A stretch of 64,000 bases of DNA from Pseudomaricurvus alcaniphilus (GTDB lineage: Bacteria; Pseudomonadota; Gammaproteobacteria; Pseudomonadales; Cellvibrionaceae). The stretch's first letter is position 1; each line of letters opens with the position of its first letter. The stretch covers positions 310,001 through 374,000 of the forward strand of contig NZ_JAAOIX010000001.1 in assembly GCF_011440395.1 (NCBI RefSeq), in the 5' to 3' direction. The notes below the pieces were generated by a model. The model did not search any database. It was not told where the DNA came from and saw only the letters and a list, made by a program, of their open reading frames with translations. Position numbers and translations under genes: made by a program. This document shows, piece after piece, positions 10,219 to 20,259 of this stretch.

Positions 10219-10346
10219 TCACAGAATACCGGAGGGCTAGTGATTGATTAGACCAGGTTTTACCCGACTGCGGGCTATCCGACAATAATACCGACTCCCG
10301 CGCTGCGACAGCTACCGCAGCAGCAGCGTGGACAGCAGTAGAGATA

Positions 10347-10883
10347 ATGGCGAGAAAAATATTCAAGCGTTGGCTTCCGGACCCGGCTGAATTTAAAAAA
10401 CGCCCCGCGTTAAACTTTATTAGCCACCTGTTGCACGACCCGAACCTGTTTCACCTGAACCGTCACTCGGTTTCCGGGGCGTTTGGTCTGGGGCTGTTCG
10501 TCGCTTTTTTGCCGATTCTCGGCCAGATGCCCATCGCGGCCTGCTTTGCCCTCTGGTTGCGGGTCAACCTGCCCATTGCGGTGGCCCTCGTGTGGGTTTC
10601 CAACCCGTTCACAATCCCTCCCATATTCTATGCCACTTACGAGTTGGGGCGCCTGATTCTGGGCACCCCGCCGCTGGCGTTCCAGATGGAATTCTCGTGG
10701 CAATGGTTCAGTAGCGAGTTTACCCATCTGTGGCAGCCGCTGCTGGTAGGGTCACTGCTGGCGGCGGTGTTTTTTGGTGGCCTGGGGTATATTTCCATGC
10801 AGGTATTCTGGCGCTGGCAGGTCATCCGCCATTGGGAGAAACGCAAAAACCAGCGCCTGCAGCGGCAGCATCCACCGCAGTAA
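10347..10883 (+). CDS. DUF2062 integral membrane protein
   Basis: This 178-residue protein shows the DUF2062 pattern: an N-terminal basic stretch, then RHSVSGAFGLGLFVAFLPIL with hydrophobic helices near residues 48-66, 68-90 and 118-145, and a basic C-terminus (HWEKRKNQRLQRQ). The motif PFTIPPIFYATYELG is typical of the family. The function is not established. It lies 128 bases after meaB on the same strand and converges on lolE. Confidence 0.8.
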   Translation: MARKIFKRWLPDPAEFKKRPALNFISHLLHDPNLFHLNRHSVSGAFGLGLFVAFLPILGQMPIAACFALWLRVNLPIAVALVWVSNPFTIPPIFYATYELGRLILGTPPLAFQMEFSWQWFSSEFTHLWQPLLVGSLLAAVFFGGLGYISMQVFWRWQVIRHWEKRKNQRLQRQHPPQ

Positions 10884-11077
10884 ACGCAGCGCGAGACCGC
10901 CTTGCTCGTCCCGCGGGGAACCTGTTCGCTACAGGGTCTGCGGCCGGTCTTTAGTCAGCCTGCTCTCAGTCGACCTCCACCAGCTAGCGGTCTAACCGCA
11001 CACAGCAATCCATCAACCGGCACCCAACTGGCAGTCAACCTGCTGCACCGCGCTGGCAGGCAGTAGTTACCCTGCGC

Positions 11078-12322
11078 CTATTCGAAGCGCAGTACTTCCG
11101 CGGGCGCGACCCGGCTGGCGCGCCAGGCGGGATAGAGGCTGGCCAGCAGGCTCATGGTCAGCGCCACGCAGGTCACCAGCAGGAAGTCCGGCCACTGGAT
11201 TTCGGAGGGCAGGTAGCTCACCGGGTAGATACTGGAGTCCAGCAGGCTGAGGCCGAACCAGCGCTCCAGGAGATTGAACAGGTCGGCGGCCAGCAGTGAG
11301 CCGGCCAGCCCGAATATCACCCCGAACAGGGTACCGGTGAGGCCGATAAAGCAGCCGTGCACCATAAATATCCAGGTGATATCAGAGCTGCTGGCGCCCA
11401 GGGTTTTGAGCACCGCGATATCTGCCTGCTTGTCCACCACCACCATCACCAGGGTGGACACCACATTGAAGGCGGCGATGGCGACAATCAGGAACAGCAA
11501 CAGGCCCACCAGGCTCTTGGAAATGCGAATGGCGTGAAACAGGTTGCCGTGGGTGCGACTCCAGTCGGAGCCGTAGTAGCCGTACTCCATGCTGCGCACC
11601 TGGCGGTAGATAATGTCCGCGGCGGAAAACAGGTCATTGACCTTCACTCGCAGGCCGGAGACCCGACCGGGGAAATCGGACAGGGCACTGGCCGCCGCCA
11701 GGCTGGTCAGGGCCAACGAGTGGTCCAGCTCGGTGCCGGATTCAATCAGCCCCACCAGGGTAAAGGCGCCGATTTCTGGCAGTGCGCTGGCGCTGCGCCG
11801 GCTGGGCACCAGCACAGTAATCTTCTGGCCGATGGCCACATTGAGTTTGGCAGCGACGCCTTTACCCAACACGATGGCGGCGCCCTCGGTACCGCCGCCC
11901 TGCAGCTGTGCCAGCGCCTCCGCCGGCACGAATTGGCGGATTACCGAGACCCGGCTCTCCTGCTCAGCATCGATGCCGAAAAAGGCGATAGGCGCCACCT
12001 TGCGCCCCACACTCAGCATCGCCTGCAGTTCCACAAAAGGCGCCGCGTCGACAAATTCGGGATTGGTCAATAACCCGGTGCGCAACTCGCGCCAATCGGC
12101 AATGCCCTGGCGATGGTAGATGGCGCCGTGGGGCATAATGCCGAGAATGCGCTCGCGCAGCTCCCGGTCAAAGCCGTTCATAACCGACAGCACGGTCAGC
12201 AACAGGCCCACACCCAGGGTCAAGCCGAGAATGGAGATGGCGGAGATAAAGGACACCAGCTGTGCCCGCTGGCGGCTGCCGGCGAAGCGCATGCCGACAA
12301 AATAGCTGAACGGCCGGATCAT
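11078..12322 (-). CDS. lolE: Lipoprotein-releasing ABC transporter permease, LolC/LolE family (third gene)
   Basis: The 414-residue protein has one N-terminal membrane helix after an FVGMRFAGSRQRAQLVSFIS start, a large periplasmic domain (about residues 45-260), and three C-terminal helices including FNVVSTLVMVVVDKQADIAVLKTLGAS. It ends with PAWRASRVAPAEVLRFE, the FtsX/LolCE signature. With LolD and the other permease it extracts lipoproteins from the inner membrane and hands them to LolA. The assignment of E versus C rests on gene order (permease, ATPase, permease). It starts 22 bases after lolD. Confidence 0.88.
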   Translation of the reverse strand: MIRPFSYFVGMRFAGSRQRAQLVSFISAISILGLTLGVGLLLTVLSVMNGFDRELRERILGIMPHGAIYHRQGIADWRELRTGLLTNPEFVDAAPFVELQAMLSVGRKVAPIAFFGIDAEQESRVSVIRQFVPAEALAQLQGGGTEGAAIVLGKGVAAKLNVAIGQKITVLVPSRRSASALPEIGAFTLVGLIESGTELDHSLALTSLAAASALSDFPGRVSGLRVKVNDLFSAADIIYRQVRSMEYGYYGSDWSRTHGNLFHAIRISKSLVGLLLFLIVAIAAFNVVSTLVMVVVDKQADIAVLKTLGASSSDITWIFMVHGCFIGLTGTLFGVIFGLAGSLLAADLFNLLERWFGLSLLDSSIYPVSYLPSEIQWPDFLLVTCVALTMSLLASLYPAWRASRVAPAEVLRFE

Positions 12323-12344
12323 GCCCCGGCCCCGCGCAATAGCT

Positions 12345-13055
12345 TTAGCACAAGCGCCCTTCCTCCAGGCTCAATACCCGGTCCATGGAGGCGGCCAACT
12401 GCTCGTCGTGGGTGACCACCACAAAGCTAGTGGCCAATTCCGCGCTCAGCTGGCGCAACAGGTCCTCGATGGAGTGGGCGGTGTGCCGGTCCAGGTTGCC
12501 GGTGGGTTCATCCATCAACACACAGGCGGGCTGATTGACCAGGGCCCGGGCGATGGCCACCCGCTGCCGCTCACCGCCGGACAATTCCGAGGGTTTGTGT
12601 TGCACCCGCGCTGCCAACCCCACTTTGCCGAGCCAGTCCGCCGCCGCATTGAAGGCGCTCTTTTTACTGACGCCGGCGATCAATTGCGGCATGGCCACAT
12701 TTTCCAGGGCGGTGAATTCACCCAGCAGGTGATGAAATTGGTAGACGAAGCCCAGGTGCCGGTTGCGCAAGCGCCCGCGCTGGTTGTCGTTGCAGGCGGA
12801 AAAGGGCTGCCCCAGCAGCAGGGTTTCCCCTTCATCCGGTGCGTCGAGGCCCCCCATCAGGTTCAGCAAGGTGGATTTACCCGACCCGGACGCGCCGATG
12901 ATTGCCAGCCGCTCGCCGCTGCGCAACTCCAGGTTGACCCCGCTCAACACCTCGACCACAGCTGGCCCCTGGCGATAACTTTTGACCAATCCGCGGCAGT
13001 GCAGTACCAGCGCCGGCGAGTTTGTTGCGCCGCTGCCCGGCGATTCCCCATTCAA
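12345..13055 (-). CDS. lolD: Lipoprotein-releasing ABC transporter ATPase LolD
   Basis: The 236-residue ABC ATPase has Walker [10 protein letters not shown], signature [15 protein letters not shown], and Walker [13 protein letters not shown] with the following catalytic glutamate context. The neighbours are two LolC/E-type permeases, one on each side, which separates it from other MacB-type ATPases. It powers transfer of lipoproteins from the inner membrane to LolA. The N-terminus has about 17 extra residues before the usual start of the fold. Confidence 0.92.
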   Translation of the reverse strand: MNGESPGSGATNSPALVLHCRGLVKSYRQGPAVVEVLSGVNLELRSGERLAIIGASGSGKSTLLNLMGGLDAPDEGETLLLGQPFSACNDNQRGRLRNRHLGFVYQFHHLLGEFTALENVAMPQLIAGVSKKSAFNAAADWLGKVGLAARVQHKPSELSGGERQRVAIARALVNQPACVLMDEPTGNLDRHTAHSIEDLLRQLSAELATSFVVVTHDEQLAASMDRVLSLEEGRLC

Positions 13056-13117
13056 TCTATTTTATACTCCATACAGACTCAGCCCGGGCCACTGCTAGTG
13101 GCATTCCGCTGGCTTGT

Positions 13118-14434
13118 TCATTCGTAACGCAGAGCTTCCGCCGGTTCCACGGTCGAGGCGCGATAGGCGGGATAAAGGGTGGACAGGAAGCTCAGTGACA
13201 GGCCCACCGTCATCACCGTGACCACATCCGACCACAGCAGGCGCGACGGCATATGGCTGATAAAGTACACCTGCGGGTCAAAAATCCGGAGCCCGGTCAG
13301 GGTTTCAAAGAAGGCCACAATATAGCCCACGTTAACGGCGATCGCCGCTCCCACCAGGGCGCCGACCAGTATGCCCACCAGGCCAATGGCAACGCCCTGG
13401 ACGATAAAGATAGCCGTGACCTGCACCCGGGTCAGCCCGAGGGTGCGCAGCACGGCGATATCGGAGCGCTTGTCCGCAACCATCAACACCAGGCTGGAAA
13501 TAATATTAAAAGCCGCCACCGCAATAACAATCATCAGCAGCGTCGACACCACCGTTTTTTCCATTTTTATCGCCGCAAACAGGCTGCCCTGGGTCTCGCT
13601 CCAGTCACGCACGGCCACCGCCTGTTGTTGCGCGCCGGGCAAGCTCTGCCACAACCCATAGCCGATCTGCTTCGACAGGTAGCGGTCAGTGGTTTCCAGC
13701 TGCACCCCATCCACCTTGTCACCCAGGCGGAACAGCTTCTGCGCATCGCCCAGGTGGATAAGGGCAAAGCTCTGGTCCAGCTGCCCGCCCACTTCAAACA
13801 CCCCGGCCACGGTAAAACGCTTGATCCGCGGGAACACTCCGGCCGGGGTAACGGTCAATTGCGGCAGGGTGACGCTGATTTTGTCGCCGGTGGCAACCCC
13901 CAGGTAGCGGGCCAGTAATCGACCGATGATGATGTTGTACTCGCCGGCCTGCAATGCATCCAGCTGCCCCAGCAGCATGTGTTCCTGCAGGGTCGACAAG
14001 CGCGGGATGTCCTGGGGCAACAAACCGCGCAATTGTACCCCCTGCATGCCCTGCTCAAAGCTCACCATCGCATCGCGATCGACGTAGGGCGCTGCGGCCG
14101 CAATCTGCGGGTGCAACTCGGCGCGCTCCACCAGCGCCTGCCAATCGCTCAAGCCGGAGCCACTGTAGAGTTCGACGTGGGGAATGATTTGCAACAGGCG
14201 CTGTTTGATCTCCCGATCGAAGCCGTTCATCACCGACATAACCACAATCAGCGCCACCGCCCCCAATGTCATCCCCGCCAGTGAAAACCCGCTCACAAAC
14301 GAGATAAACTGATTGCGCCGCTTGGCCCGCGTGTAGCGCAATCCGATAAATATGGGGGTAGGTATTTTCATGAGCGCATTAAACCCAATGCCAGCAGCCA
14401 TAACAAGCGTTTGCAAAAAAATAGCCGCTCGCAT
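13118..14434 (-). CDS. lolC: Lipoprotein-releasing ABC transporter permease, LolC/LolE family (first gene)
   Basis: The core matches LolC: FIGLRYTRAKRRNQFISFVS, first membrane helix, periplasmic domain, then FNIISSLVLMVADKRSDIAV and PAYRASTVEPAEALRYE. Two starts are possible. The ATG at 14434 has an excellent GGGAGG site 5 bases away and adds 21 hydrophobic residues. The ATG at 14371 (MKIPTPIFIGL) fits family length but has little ribosome-site signal. I list the longer form because of the ribosome site. The gene heads the lolCDE operon and is divergent from the PilZ gene. Confidence 0.88.
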   Translation of the reverse strand: MRAAIFLQTLVMAAGIGFNALMKIPTPIFIGLRYTRAKRRNQFISFVSGFSLAGMTLGAVALIVVMSVMNGFDREIKQRLLQIIPHVELYSGSGLSDWQALVERAELHPQIAAAAPYVDRDAMVSFEQGMQGVQLRGLLPQDIPRLSTLQEHMLLGQLDALQAGEYNIIIGRLLARYLGVATGDKISVTLPQLTVTPAGVFPRIKRFTVAGVFEVGGQLDQSFALIHLGDAQKLFRLGDKVDGVQLETTDRYLSKQIGYGLWQSLPGAQQQAVAVRDWSETQGSLFAAIKMEKTVVSTLLMIVIAVAAFNIISSLVLMVADKRSDIAVLRTLGLTRVQVTAIFIVQGVAIGLVGILVGALVGAAIAVNVGYIVAFFETLTGLRIFDPQVYFISHMPSRLLWSDVVTVMTVGLSLSFLSTLYPAYRASTVEPAEALRYE

Positions 14435-14514
14435 TAGCGCCTCCCGCGACAGGACAGATCCGCTATCTGCTGTTAGACTTCAGGCAGAGACCGGATTATC
14501 AACGCAGGTAGCCA

Positions 14515-15093
14515 ATGAGCTCAGCTGAGCGCAGAAGTTTTTTCCGCATCCCCAGTGAAATCGTGCTGGATTTTCACCCTGTCGACAGCTATACCCTGGA
14601 AAACACCCGGGCTGAGGACGAGTTTCCCGAAGAACAGAAGGCCCTGTCACTGTTCAGTGAGCTGCGGCGCCTCGACAAGGAAGCATCGCCACACCTGGGC
14701 GCCATCGGCGATAACAACCGCCCGCTGGCAGACTACCTGAAAATGCTGAATAAAAAGCTGGACCTCATTGCCCAGCAGTGTGTGGCCGCCAATTACAGCG
14801 GCGAGGATGTTCGCCCCACCCATGTCAACCTCAGTGAAGGTGGCATCGCTTTTAACAGCGGCAAGGCACTCTACAAGGATTCCCACCTGGCTCTGCGCAT
14901 CATGTTTCTCTCCGATTACTCCAGCCTGGCGAGCTTCGCCCGGGTTGTGCGCTGCGAGAGCCAGCAGGAGAGCAAAGTGTTTAAAATCGCCTGTAAATTC
15001 CTGACCCTGAACAACAACCAGCAAGAACTGCTGGGCCGCCACATTATGCAGGCCCAACTCGAGGCCAAGCGGCGCAGCCAGCACCAGTCCTAG
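14515..15093 (+). CDS. PilZ-domain protein, likely cyclic-di-GMP binding
   Basis: The 192-residue protein starts with the PilZ RxxxR element (ERRSFFRIP, residues 5-13) and has the second ligand motif NLSEGGIAF at 105-113. The two motifs are separated by about 90 residues with an insertion containing charged and helical sequence, longer than in a minimal PilZ domain. Both c-di-GMP contact motifs are intact, so binding is expected. A PilZ gene also sits beside lolCDE in Pseudomonas. Which process it controls cannot be read from the sequence. Confidence 0.82.
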   Translation: MSSAERRSFFRIPSEIVLDFHPVDSYTLENTRAEDEFPEEQKALSLFSELRRLDKEASPHLGAIGDNNRPLADYLKMLNKKLDLIAQQCVAANYSGEDVRPTHVNLSEGGIAFNSGKALYKDSHLALRIMFLSDYSSLASFARVVRCESQQESKVFKIACKFLTLNNNQQELLGRHIMQAQLEAKRRSQHQS

Positions 15094-15155
15094 AACTTAG
15101 AACGAAAAACGAAAAACGAGAATTCACAACTTACCACCGCGAGGAAACCCGGCCT

Positions 15156-15455
15156 ATGCCCAAGCTTATTTCACTGCCTGTTATCGCCGCACTGGTACTC
15201 TGGCTCGATTCAGCACCTGGCCTGGCGGAAACCATTAAGATTCCGGTTGGCCAGCAGAGCAGCACTACCTATATAGAGCGCCCTACCCTGGGCATGGATA
15301 TGAGTTCAGTTGAGAGAAAGTTTGGTCCGCCGCTGGAGCAGCTGCCCGCCCGCGGCGAGCCGCCGATCAGTCGCTGGGTGTACGACAGGTTTGTGGTCTA
15401 TTTTGAAGGCGATATTGTGATCCACACCGTCGTCAGACACCAGCCGCAGGGCTGA
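15156..15455 (+). CDS. Small secreted protein, possibly BamE/SmpA-like fold
   Basis: This 99-residue protein has a clear signal peptide (hydrophobic LPVIAALVLWL, probable cleavage after GLA near residue 24). The mature part has GMDMSSVERKFGPPLEQLPA, which resembles the motif of small SmpA/OmlA-like periplasmic proteins, followed by a WVYDRFVVYFEGD strand pair. It has no lipobox. It follows the PilZ gene by 62 bases and converges with sthA. The function is unknown; the BamE-like idea is an inference from one motif. Confidence 0.65.
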   Translation: MPKLISLPVIAALVLWLDSAPGLAETIKIPVGQQSSTTYIERPTLGMDMSSVERKFGPPLEQLPARGEPPISRWVYDRFVVYFEGDIVIHTVVRHQPQG

Positions 15456-15477
15456 GCCCTGCGCCGGCAGCACGAGG

Positions 15478-16875
15478 CTAAAACCGCAGCAGTCGGTTCA
15501 ACCCGTTCAGGGCTGCGATGCGATAGGCCTCGGCCATGGTGGGGTAGTTAAAGGTATTTCTGACAAAAAACTTGATCGAATTCCCCTCCCCCTTCTGCGA
15601 CATGATCGCCTGGCCAATGTGAATAATTTCCGCGGCCTCGGCGCCGAAACAATGGATGCCGAGAATTTCCAGGCTGTCGGGACGAAACAGCAGTTTCAGC
15701 ATGCCGACGTCTTCGCCACTGATCTGGCCCCGGGCGGTGTGCTTGAAAAAGGCGCGCCCCACTTCATAGGGCACCCGCGCCTCGGTCAACTCGCGCTCGG
15801 TTTTACCCAGCGAGCTGATTTCCGGCAAGGTGTAAATGCCGGTCGGGGCATCGGACACGAAGCGCACTGACTGGCCACAGATGGCCCGTGCCGCCGCGCG
15901 CCCCTGGTCGAAAGACGCGCTGGCCAGGCTGGGCCAGCCAATTACGTCACCGGCGGCGTAGATGCCCTCGACCGAGGTTTCATAGCGCTCGGACACCTGC
16001 AACTGACCGCGGTGGTCGGCCTCCAGGCCGATATTCTCCAGCCCCAGACCATCGGTATTGCCGGTCCGACCGTTACACCACAGCAGGGCGTCGGCCTTGA
16101 TCTGCTTGCCTGATTGCAGCTGCATGGTGACGATATTCTGGTCCGCGGTCACGGACTCGAATTCTTCGCAGTGACGCACCATCACGCCGCTGTCGCGCAA
16201 GTGGTAGCTGAGCGCATCGGATATTTCATCGTCGAGAAACGAGAGCAGTCGATCGCGGGTGTTGATCAGGTCAACCTTGATGCCGAGACCGGCAAATATC
16301 GACGCGTACTCACAGCCGATGACGCCGGCACCGTAGACGATCATGGTGCGTGGGGTATGCTGCATTTTCAGGATGGTATCGCTGTCGTAAACCCGCGGAT
16401 GAGTGAAATCCACATTCTCGGGCCGGTAGGGCCGCGACCCGGTGGTAATCATGACATTGGCGGCGTTGATGTACTCTTTGGCACCGTCGCTCAGGGTCAC
16501 CTCGACGCGATTTTTATCCACGAAAGCCGCTTGCCCCAAGTGCACCGCGACCCGGTTGCGGGCAAAGTCGCTGCTGAACTTGTCCACCTGCTTGGCGATA
16601 ACCTTGGCCGCCGCCTCCTGGATCTTCGGGTAACTCACCCACTGGGGGTCACCTATGCTGCGAAATAAACTCTGGGTGTTGTACCGAATCACCTGCTTGA
16701 CCGCGAAACGCAGGGACTTGGATGGCACCGTGCCCTTGTGCGCACAGTTGCCGCCGATCATCTCTTTGCGCTCAATCACCGCCACGCGCTTGCCGGCCTT
16801 CGCTGCGGAGATCACTGCCCCCTCCCCGGCCGGGCCCGAGCCAATAACCAGCAAGTCGTAGTTGTACTCAGCCAT
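15478..16875 (-). CDS. sthA: Soluble pyridine nucleotide transhydrogenase
   Basis: The 465-residue flavoprotein belongs to the disulfide oxidoreductase superfamily. It has the FAD dinucleotide motif [17 protein letters not shown], the NAD(P) motif [19 protein letters not shown] and a C-terminal dimerisation domain. Where lipoamide dehydrogenases have the redox pair CxxxxC, this protein has [16 protein letters not shown], with only one cysteine, the hallmark of SthA. It interconverts NADPH and NADH in the cytoplasm. It lies downstream of nqrM on the same strand, 74 bases away, and thus close to another NADH-balancing system. Confidence 0.93.
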   Translation of the reverse strand: MAEYNYDLLVIGSGPAGEGAVISAAKAGKRVAVIERKEMIGGNCAHKGTVPSKSLRFAVKQVIRYNTQSLFRSIGDPQWVSYPKIQEAAAKVIAKQVDKFSSDFARNRVAVHLGQAAFVDKNRVEVTLSDGAKEYINAANVMITTGSRPYRPENVDFTHPRVYDSDTILKMQHTPRTMIVYGAGVIGCEYASIFAGLGIKVDLINTRDRLLSFLDDEISDALSYHLRDSGVMVRHCEEFESVTADQNIVTMQLQSGKQIKADALLWCNGRTGNTDGLGLENIGLEADHRGQLQVSERYETSVEGIYAAGDVIGWPSLASASFDQGRAAARAICGQSVRFVSDAPTGIYTLPEISSLGKTERELTEARVPYEVGRAFFKHTARGQISGEDVGMLKLLFRPDSLEILGIHCFGAEAAEIIHIGQAIMSQKGEGNSIKFFVRNTFNYPTMAEAYRIAALNGLNRLLRF

Positions 16876-16949
16876 AAACTGTAAGCTCCAATAATGTTAC
16901 TGCGAAAATATTACTGCAGATAAATCAATGCGCTGGTCCAGCGCCAGTA

Positions 16950-17189
16950 TCAGCGGCGGGGAGTAGCCGCCTCGTAGGCGAGTTCTTTTGCAGCCGGAGT
17001 CGACTCCTGCTGCTCGTCACATTTATTCGGGTCGCCACCACACAGGTCACAGACATAGTCCTCTTCACCCAGGGCTGCGCCAACCCCGCCGCAGGAGCCC
17101 TTTAACGGCTTGCGGCCCATCAATACCCCCACCGCCATGGCGACGACAAACAACAGCAACACCAGCAGTGTCAGTAAAAATATTTTCAT
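16950..17189 (-). CDS. nqrM: Na+-NQR maturation protein NqrM
   Basis: The 79-residue protein starting MKIFLLTLLVLLLF has one membrane helix followed by a cysteine-rich tail with GSCGGVGAAL and YVCDLCGGDPNKC, which gives four cysteines in the NqrM pattern. NqrM is required to assemble an active NQR, probably by delivering iron to the complex. It lies downstream of nqrF and apbE, its usual location. A longer reading from 17219 is open, but the internal ATG at 17189 fits the family. Confidence 0.9.
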   Translation of the reverse strand: MKIFLLTLLVLLLFVVAMAVGVLMGRKPLKGSCGGVGAALGEEDYVCDLCGGDPNKCDEQQESTPAAKELAYEAATPRR

Positions 17190-17271
17190 CTCATACTCCT
17201 CGATTTCCGCTGTTTCCACCCGCTGCGGGTGAAAACCAATGGGCAGCTACTGGCTGCCGGTCCCGCCCGGT

Positions 17272-18369
17272 TTATTGACCGGACTCAAGGTAAGCCTGGA
17301 ACGCCTCTGAAGCGACCTCGGCGAACGTATCGCCCTGCTTAATAATAAACATTGCCGCTATGCCCTGGCTATTAGCCAATGGTAGCGCCTGCTCCAACCC
17401 CAGCACATTAAACGCCGTGGCCAGTGCGTCCGCCCGCGCCGCGGACGGATCCAGCACTGTCACCGAGGCCAGGTTGTGGTTTATCGGGTAACCACTGCGA
17501 GGGTCAACAGTATGGCTGTAACGAACACCATTCTCCTCGAAGTAGTTGCGATAATCGCCGGAGGTGGCAATACCGGTGTTAGTCAGCTGCAAAGCCCGGT
17601 ACACGCTCGTGGCGAGCAGTGAGTCCGGCCGCTCGATGGCGATCCGCCACTGTTCTCCGTGTGCATTGTGACCGTGCAAACGCAACTCACCGCCGATTTC
17701 GACCAGATAATTCTGGTAGCCAAGCTCCTGCAAATAACCGGCCAACCGGTCAACCCCGTAACCCTTGGCCACAGCACTCAGGTCGAGGGATACCGGCTGC
17801 AGCCGTTGCAGCCGTGCCCCGGCGACATCCAGCAGCATCTTTTGGTAGCCGATTGAGTCCAGAGCCTGGCGGATTTCCGCTGCCGCCGGCACCGTGTTTG
17901 TGCCCGGCTTTGGACCAAAGCCCCAAAGGTCGATCAACGGCCGCACGGTGACATCGAACGCCCCGGCGGACAGATCACTGACCTCCGTGCTGATTTGCAT
18001 TACTGCCAGCAGATCTGCCGACAGCGGCACCCACTGGCCAATCACCGACTCATTGAGGCGGTTGATCTCGGAGCCCTCGATATAGGTGGACATCGCGAGG
18101 TTGATCGCCTGCAGCAACTGGTCAATGCCGGACTGTATTTGCCCGGGATCCGCTATCTCTTCCGCCGTCACGATACTGACATGGTAGCTGGTACCCATGG
18201 TGGCACCGGACAGGCGCAGAATTTCAAGTTGCGGCGCCCTGCTGCAAGCGCTCAGCAGCAGAAAAACTACCAGCCCAAACAAAAACGAGGCCAGCAATGC
18301 CGGCCTCGTCCTGGGCGCTTTGACGTTTAGCGGGTCAGCGAGCACAGAGGATAATCTCCATCGGCTCAT
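17272..18369 (-). CDS. apbE: FAD:protein FMN transferase ApbE, lipoprotein
   Basis: The protein has about 365 residues from the ATG at 18369; a GTG at 18381 is an alternative. It has a lipoprotein signal (hydrophobic FGLVVFLLL then the LSAC lipobox) followed by an ApbE domain: GATMGTSYHVS, DLSAVAKGYGVDRLAGYL, and SHTVDPRSGYP near the C-terminus. ApbE covalently attaches FMN to threonines of NqrB and NqrC in the periplasm. The gene starts 33 bases after nqrF and is presumably part of the nqr operon. Confidence 0.92.
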   Translation of the reverse strand: MSRWRLSSVLADPLNVKAPRTRPALLASFLFGLVVFLLLSACSRAPQLEILRLSGATMGTSYHVSIVTAEEIADPGQIQSGIDQLLQAINLAMSTYIEGSEINRLNESVIGQWVPLSADLLAVMQISTEVSDLSAGAFDVTVRPLIDLWGFGPKPGTNTVPAAAEIRQALDSIGYQKMLLDVAGARLQRLQPVSLDLSAVAKGYGVDRLAGYLQELGYQNYLVEIGGELRLHGHNAHGEQWRIAIERPDSLLATSVYRALQLTNTGIATSGDYRNYFEENGVRYSHTVDPRSGYPINHNLASVTVLDPSAARADALATAFNVLGLEQALPLANSQGIAAMFIIKQGDTFAEVASEAFQAYLESGQ

Positions 18370-18402
18370 ACAAACCCGCACAACACACTGCCACCACCTG
18401 CA

Positions 18403-19626
18403 TCAACCGCCGAAGTCATCCAGCAAGATGTTGTCGTCCTCGACCCCGAGATCTTTCAGCATCTTGATAACGGCGGCGTTCATCATCGGCGGCCCACACA
18501 TGTAGTATTCACAATCTTCCGGCGCCGGGTGGTCCTTCAGGTATTCTTCGTAAAGAACATTGTGAATAAAGCCGGTCATACCAGTCCAGTTGTCCTCAGG
18601 TTGAGGGTCGGACATGGCGACGTGCCAGGTAAAGTTGTCATTTTCCCGAGCCAGCATATCGTACTCGTCCTGGTAGAACAGCTCTTTCAGGGAGCGGGCA
18701 CCGTACCAGAAAGACATTTTCCGCTCTGTCTTCAGGCGCTTGAGCTGGTCGAAGATATGCGAGCGCATCGGCGCCATACCGGCACCACCGCCGACAAACA
18801 CCATCTCGTTGTCGGTATCCTTGGCAAAGAACTCACCAAATGGTCCGTACACGGTAATCTTGTCGCCAGGCTTGAGGCTAAACACAAAGGATGACATCTG
18901 GCCGGGCGGAATACCCTTGGCCCCTGGAGGCGGTGTCGCGATACGGATATTGAATTTGACCACGCCCCGCTCTTCCGGATAGTTGGCCATGGAGTAAGCA
19001 CGGATAACCGGCTCAGTCACCTTCGACTCGAGGTTAAAGAAGCCAAACCGCTCCCAGTCACCGCGGAACTGCTCCTCGATGTCAAAGTCCTTGAAGTAGA
19101 CATGGTGCGGTGGCGCTTCCAACTGCACGTAACCACCGGCGCGGAAGTCGACGTTCTCCCCTTCCGGCAGCTTCAAGGTCAACTCCTTGATAAAGGTGGC
19201 CATATTGGGGTTGGAGGTGACAGTACACTCCCACTGCTTGACCCCGAATACATCCTCAGGCACTTCGATCTTCATGTCCTGCTTGACCGGTACCTGGCAG
19301 GACAAACGCCAGCCTTCACGGGCATCGCGCTTGGTAAAGTGACCCTCTTCGGTAGGCAGCATACTGCCGCCGCCGGCCTCCACAACACACTTGCACTGGG
19401 CGCAGCTACCGCCACCACCACAGGCTGAAGGCAGAAACAGGCCGCTCTCAGACAAGGTGTTCAGCAGCTTGCCGCCAGCGGGCACCGTGATGGTCTTCTC
19501 ACCGTTGATTTCAATTGTCACATCGCCGCTGCTGACCAGCTTGGCGCGGGCAGCCAGGATCACCGCAACCAGCGCAAGCACGATGGCGGTGAACATGACG
19601 ACCCCTAAAACTATAGTAATGTTCAT
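18403..19626 (-). CDS. nqrF: Na+-translocating NADH:quinone reductase subunit F
   Basis: The 407-residue protein has an N-terminal membrane helix, a 2Fe-2S ferredoxin domain with [14 protein letters not shown] (cysteines around residues 70-80 plus a distal one in RLSCQV), a flavin domain (RAYSMANYP) and an NADH-binding domain ([14 protein letters not shown]). It is the NADH entry point of the complex. Length and C-terminus ([11 protein letters not shown]) match the family. Confidence 0.96.
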   Translation of the reverse strand: MNITIVLGVVMFTAIVLALVAVILAARAKLVSSGDVTIEINGEKTITVPAGGKLLNTLSESGLFLPSACGGGGSCAQCKCVVEAGGGSMLPTEEGHFTKRDAREGWRLSCQVPVKQDMKIEVPEDVFGVKQWECTVTSNPNMATFIKELTLKLPEGENVDFRAGGYVQLEAPPHHVYFKDFDIEEQFRGDWERFGFFNLESKVTEPVIRAYSMANYPEERGVVKFNIRIATPPPGAKGIPPGQMSSFVFSLKPGDKITVYGPFGEFFAKDTDNEMVFVGGGAGMAPMRSHIFDQLKRLKTERKMSFWYGARSLKELFYQDEYDMLARENDNFTWHVAMSDPQPEDNWTGMTGFIHNVLYEEYLKDHPAPEDCEYYMCGPPMMNAAVIKMLKDLGVEDDNILLDDFGG

Positions 19627-19647
19627 GCTTCGATTTACCCTCGCTGT

Positions 19648-20256
19648 TTACAGATCGATGCCGCCGAACGACATAAAGCCCAATGACATCAGGCCCACGG
19701 AAATAAAGGTGATACCCAGGCCGCGCAGGCCCGCCGGTACGTCACTGTATTTCATCTTCTCGCGAATACCGGCCAGGGCAGTAATGGCCAGCGCCCAGCC
19801 AACCCCTGAACCGATACCGAACACGGTGGACTCACCGAGGTTATAGTCGCGCTCGACCATAAACAGCGACGCCCCCATGATGGCGCAGTTCACAGTAATC
19901 AGAGGCAAGAACACACCCAGCGCGTTGTACAGCGCCGGCACGTACTTATCCAGCACCATCTCCAGGATCTGCACGATCGCCGCAATCACACCGATGTAGG
20001 TGATCAGACCGAGGAAACTGAGGTCAACTTCCGGCAACCCGGCCCAGGCCAGCGCGCCATCCGCCAGCAGGTAAGTGTAAAGCAGGTTGTTTACCGGCAC
20101 GGTAATACCCAGCACCACGACAACCGCAATACCCAGACCGAGGGCCGCATCGACCTTCTTCGAGATCGCCAGGAAAGTACACATACCGAGGAAGAAGCTC
20201 AGCGCCATGTTGTCGATAAAAATCGCACGGATAAAAAGGCTTAAATAATGCTCCAC
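19648..20256 (-). CDS. nqrE: Na+-translocating NADH:quinone reductase subunit E
   Basis: This 202-residue integral membrane protein starts [28 protein letters not shown], with six predicted helices and the paired cysteines typical of NqrE (GMCTF near 26 and VNCAIMG near 120). These ligate the intramembrane iron centre. It is homologous to RnfA. It starts 3 bases after nqrD. Confidence 0.96.
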   Translation of the reverse strand: MEHYLSLFIRAIFIDNMALSFFLGMCTFLAISKKVDAALGLGIAVVVVLGITVPVNNLLYTYLLADGALAWAGLPEVDLSFLGLITYIGVIAAIVQILEMVLDKYVPALYNALGVFLPLITVNCAIMGASLFMVERDYNLGESTVFGIGSGVGWALAITALAGIREKMKYSDVPAGLRGLGITFISVGLMSLGFMSFGGIDL

Positions 20257-20259
20257 CGA

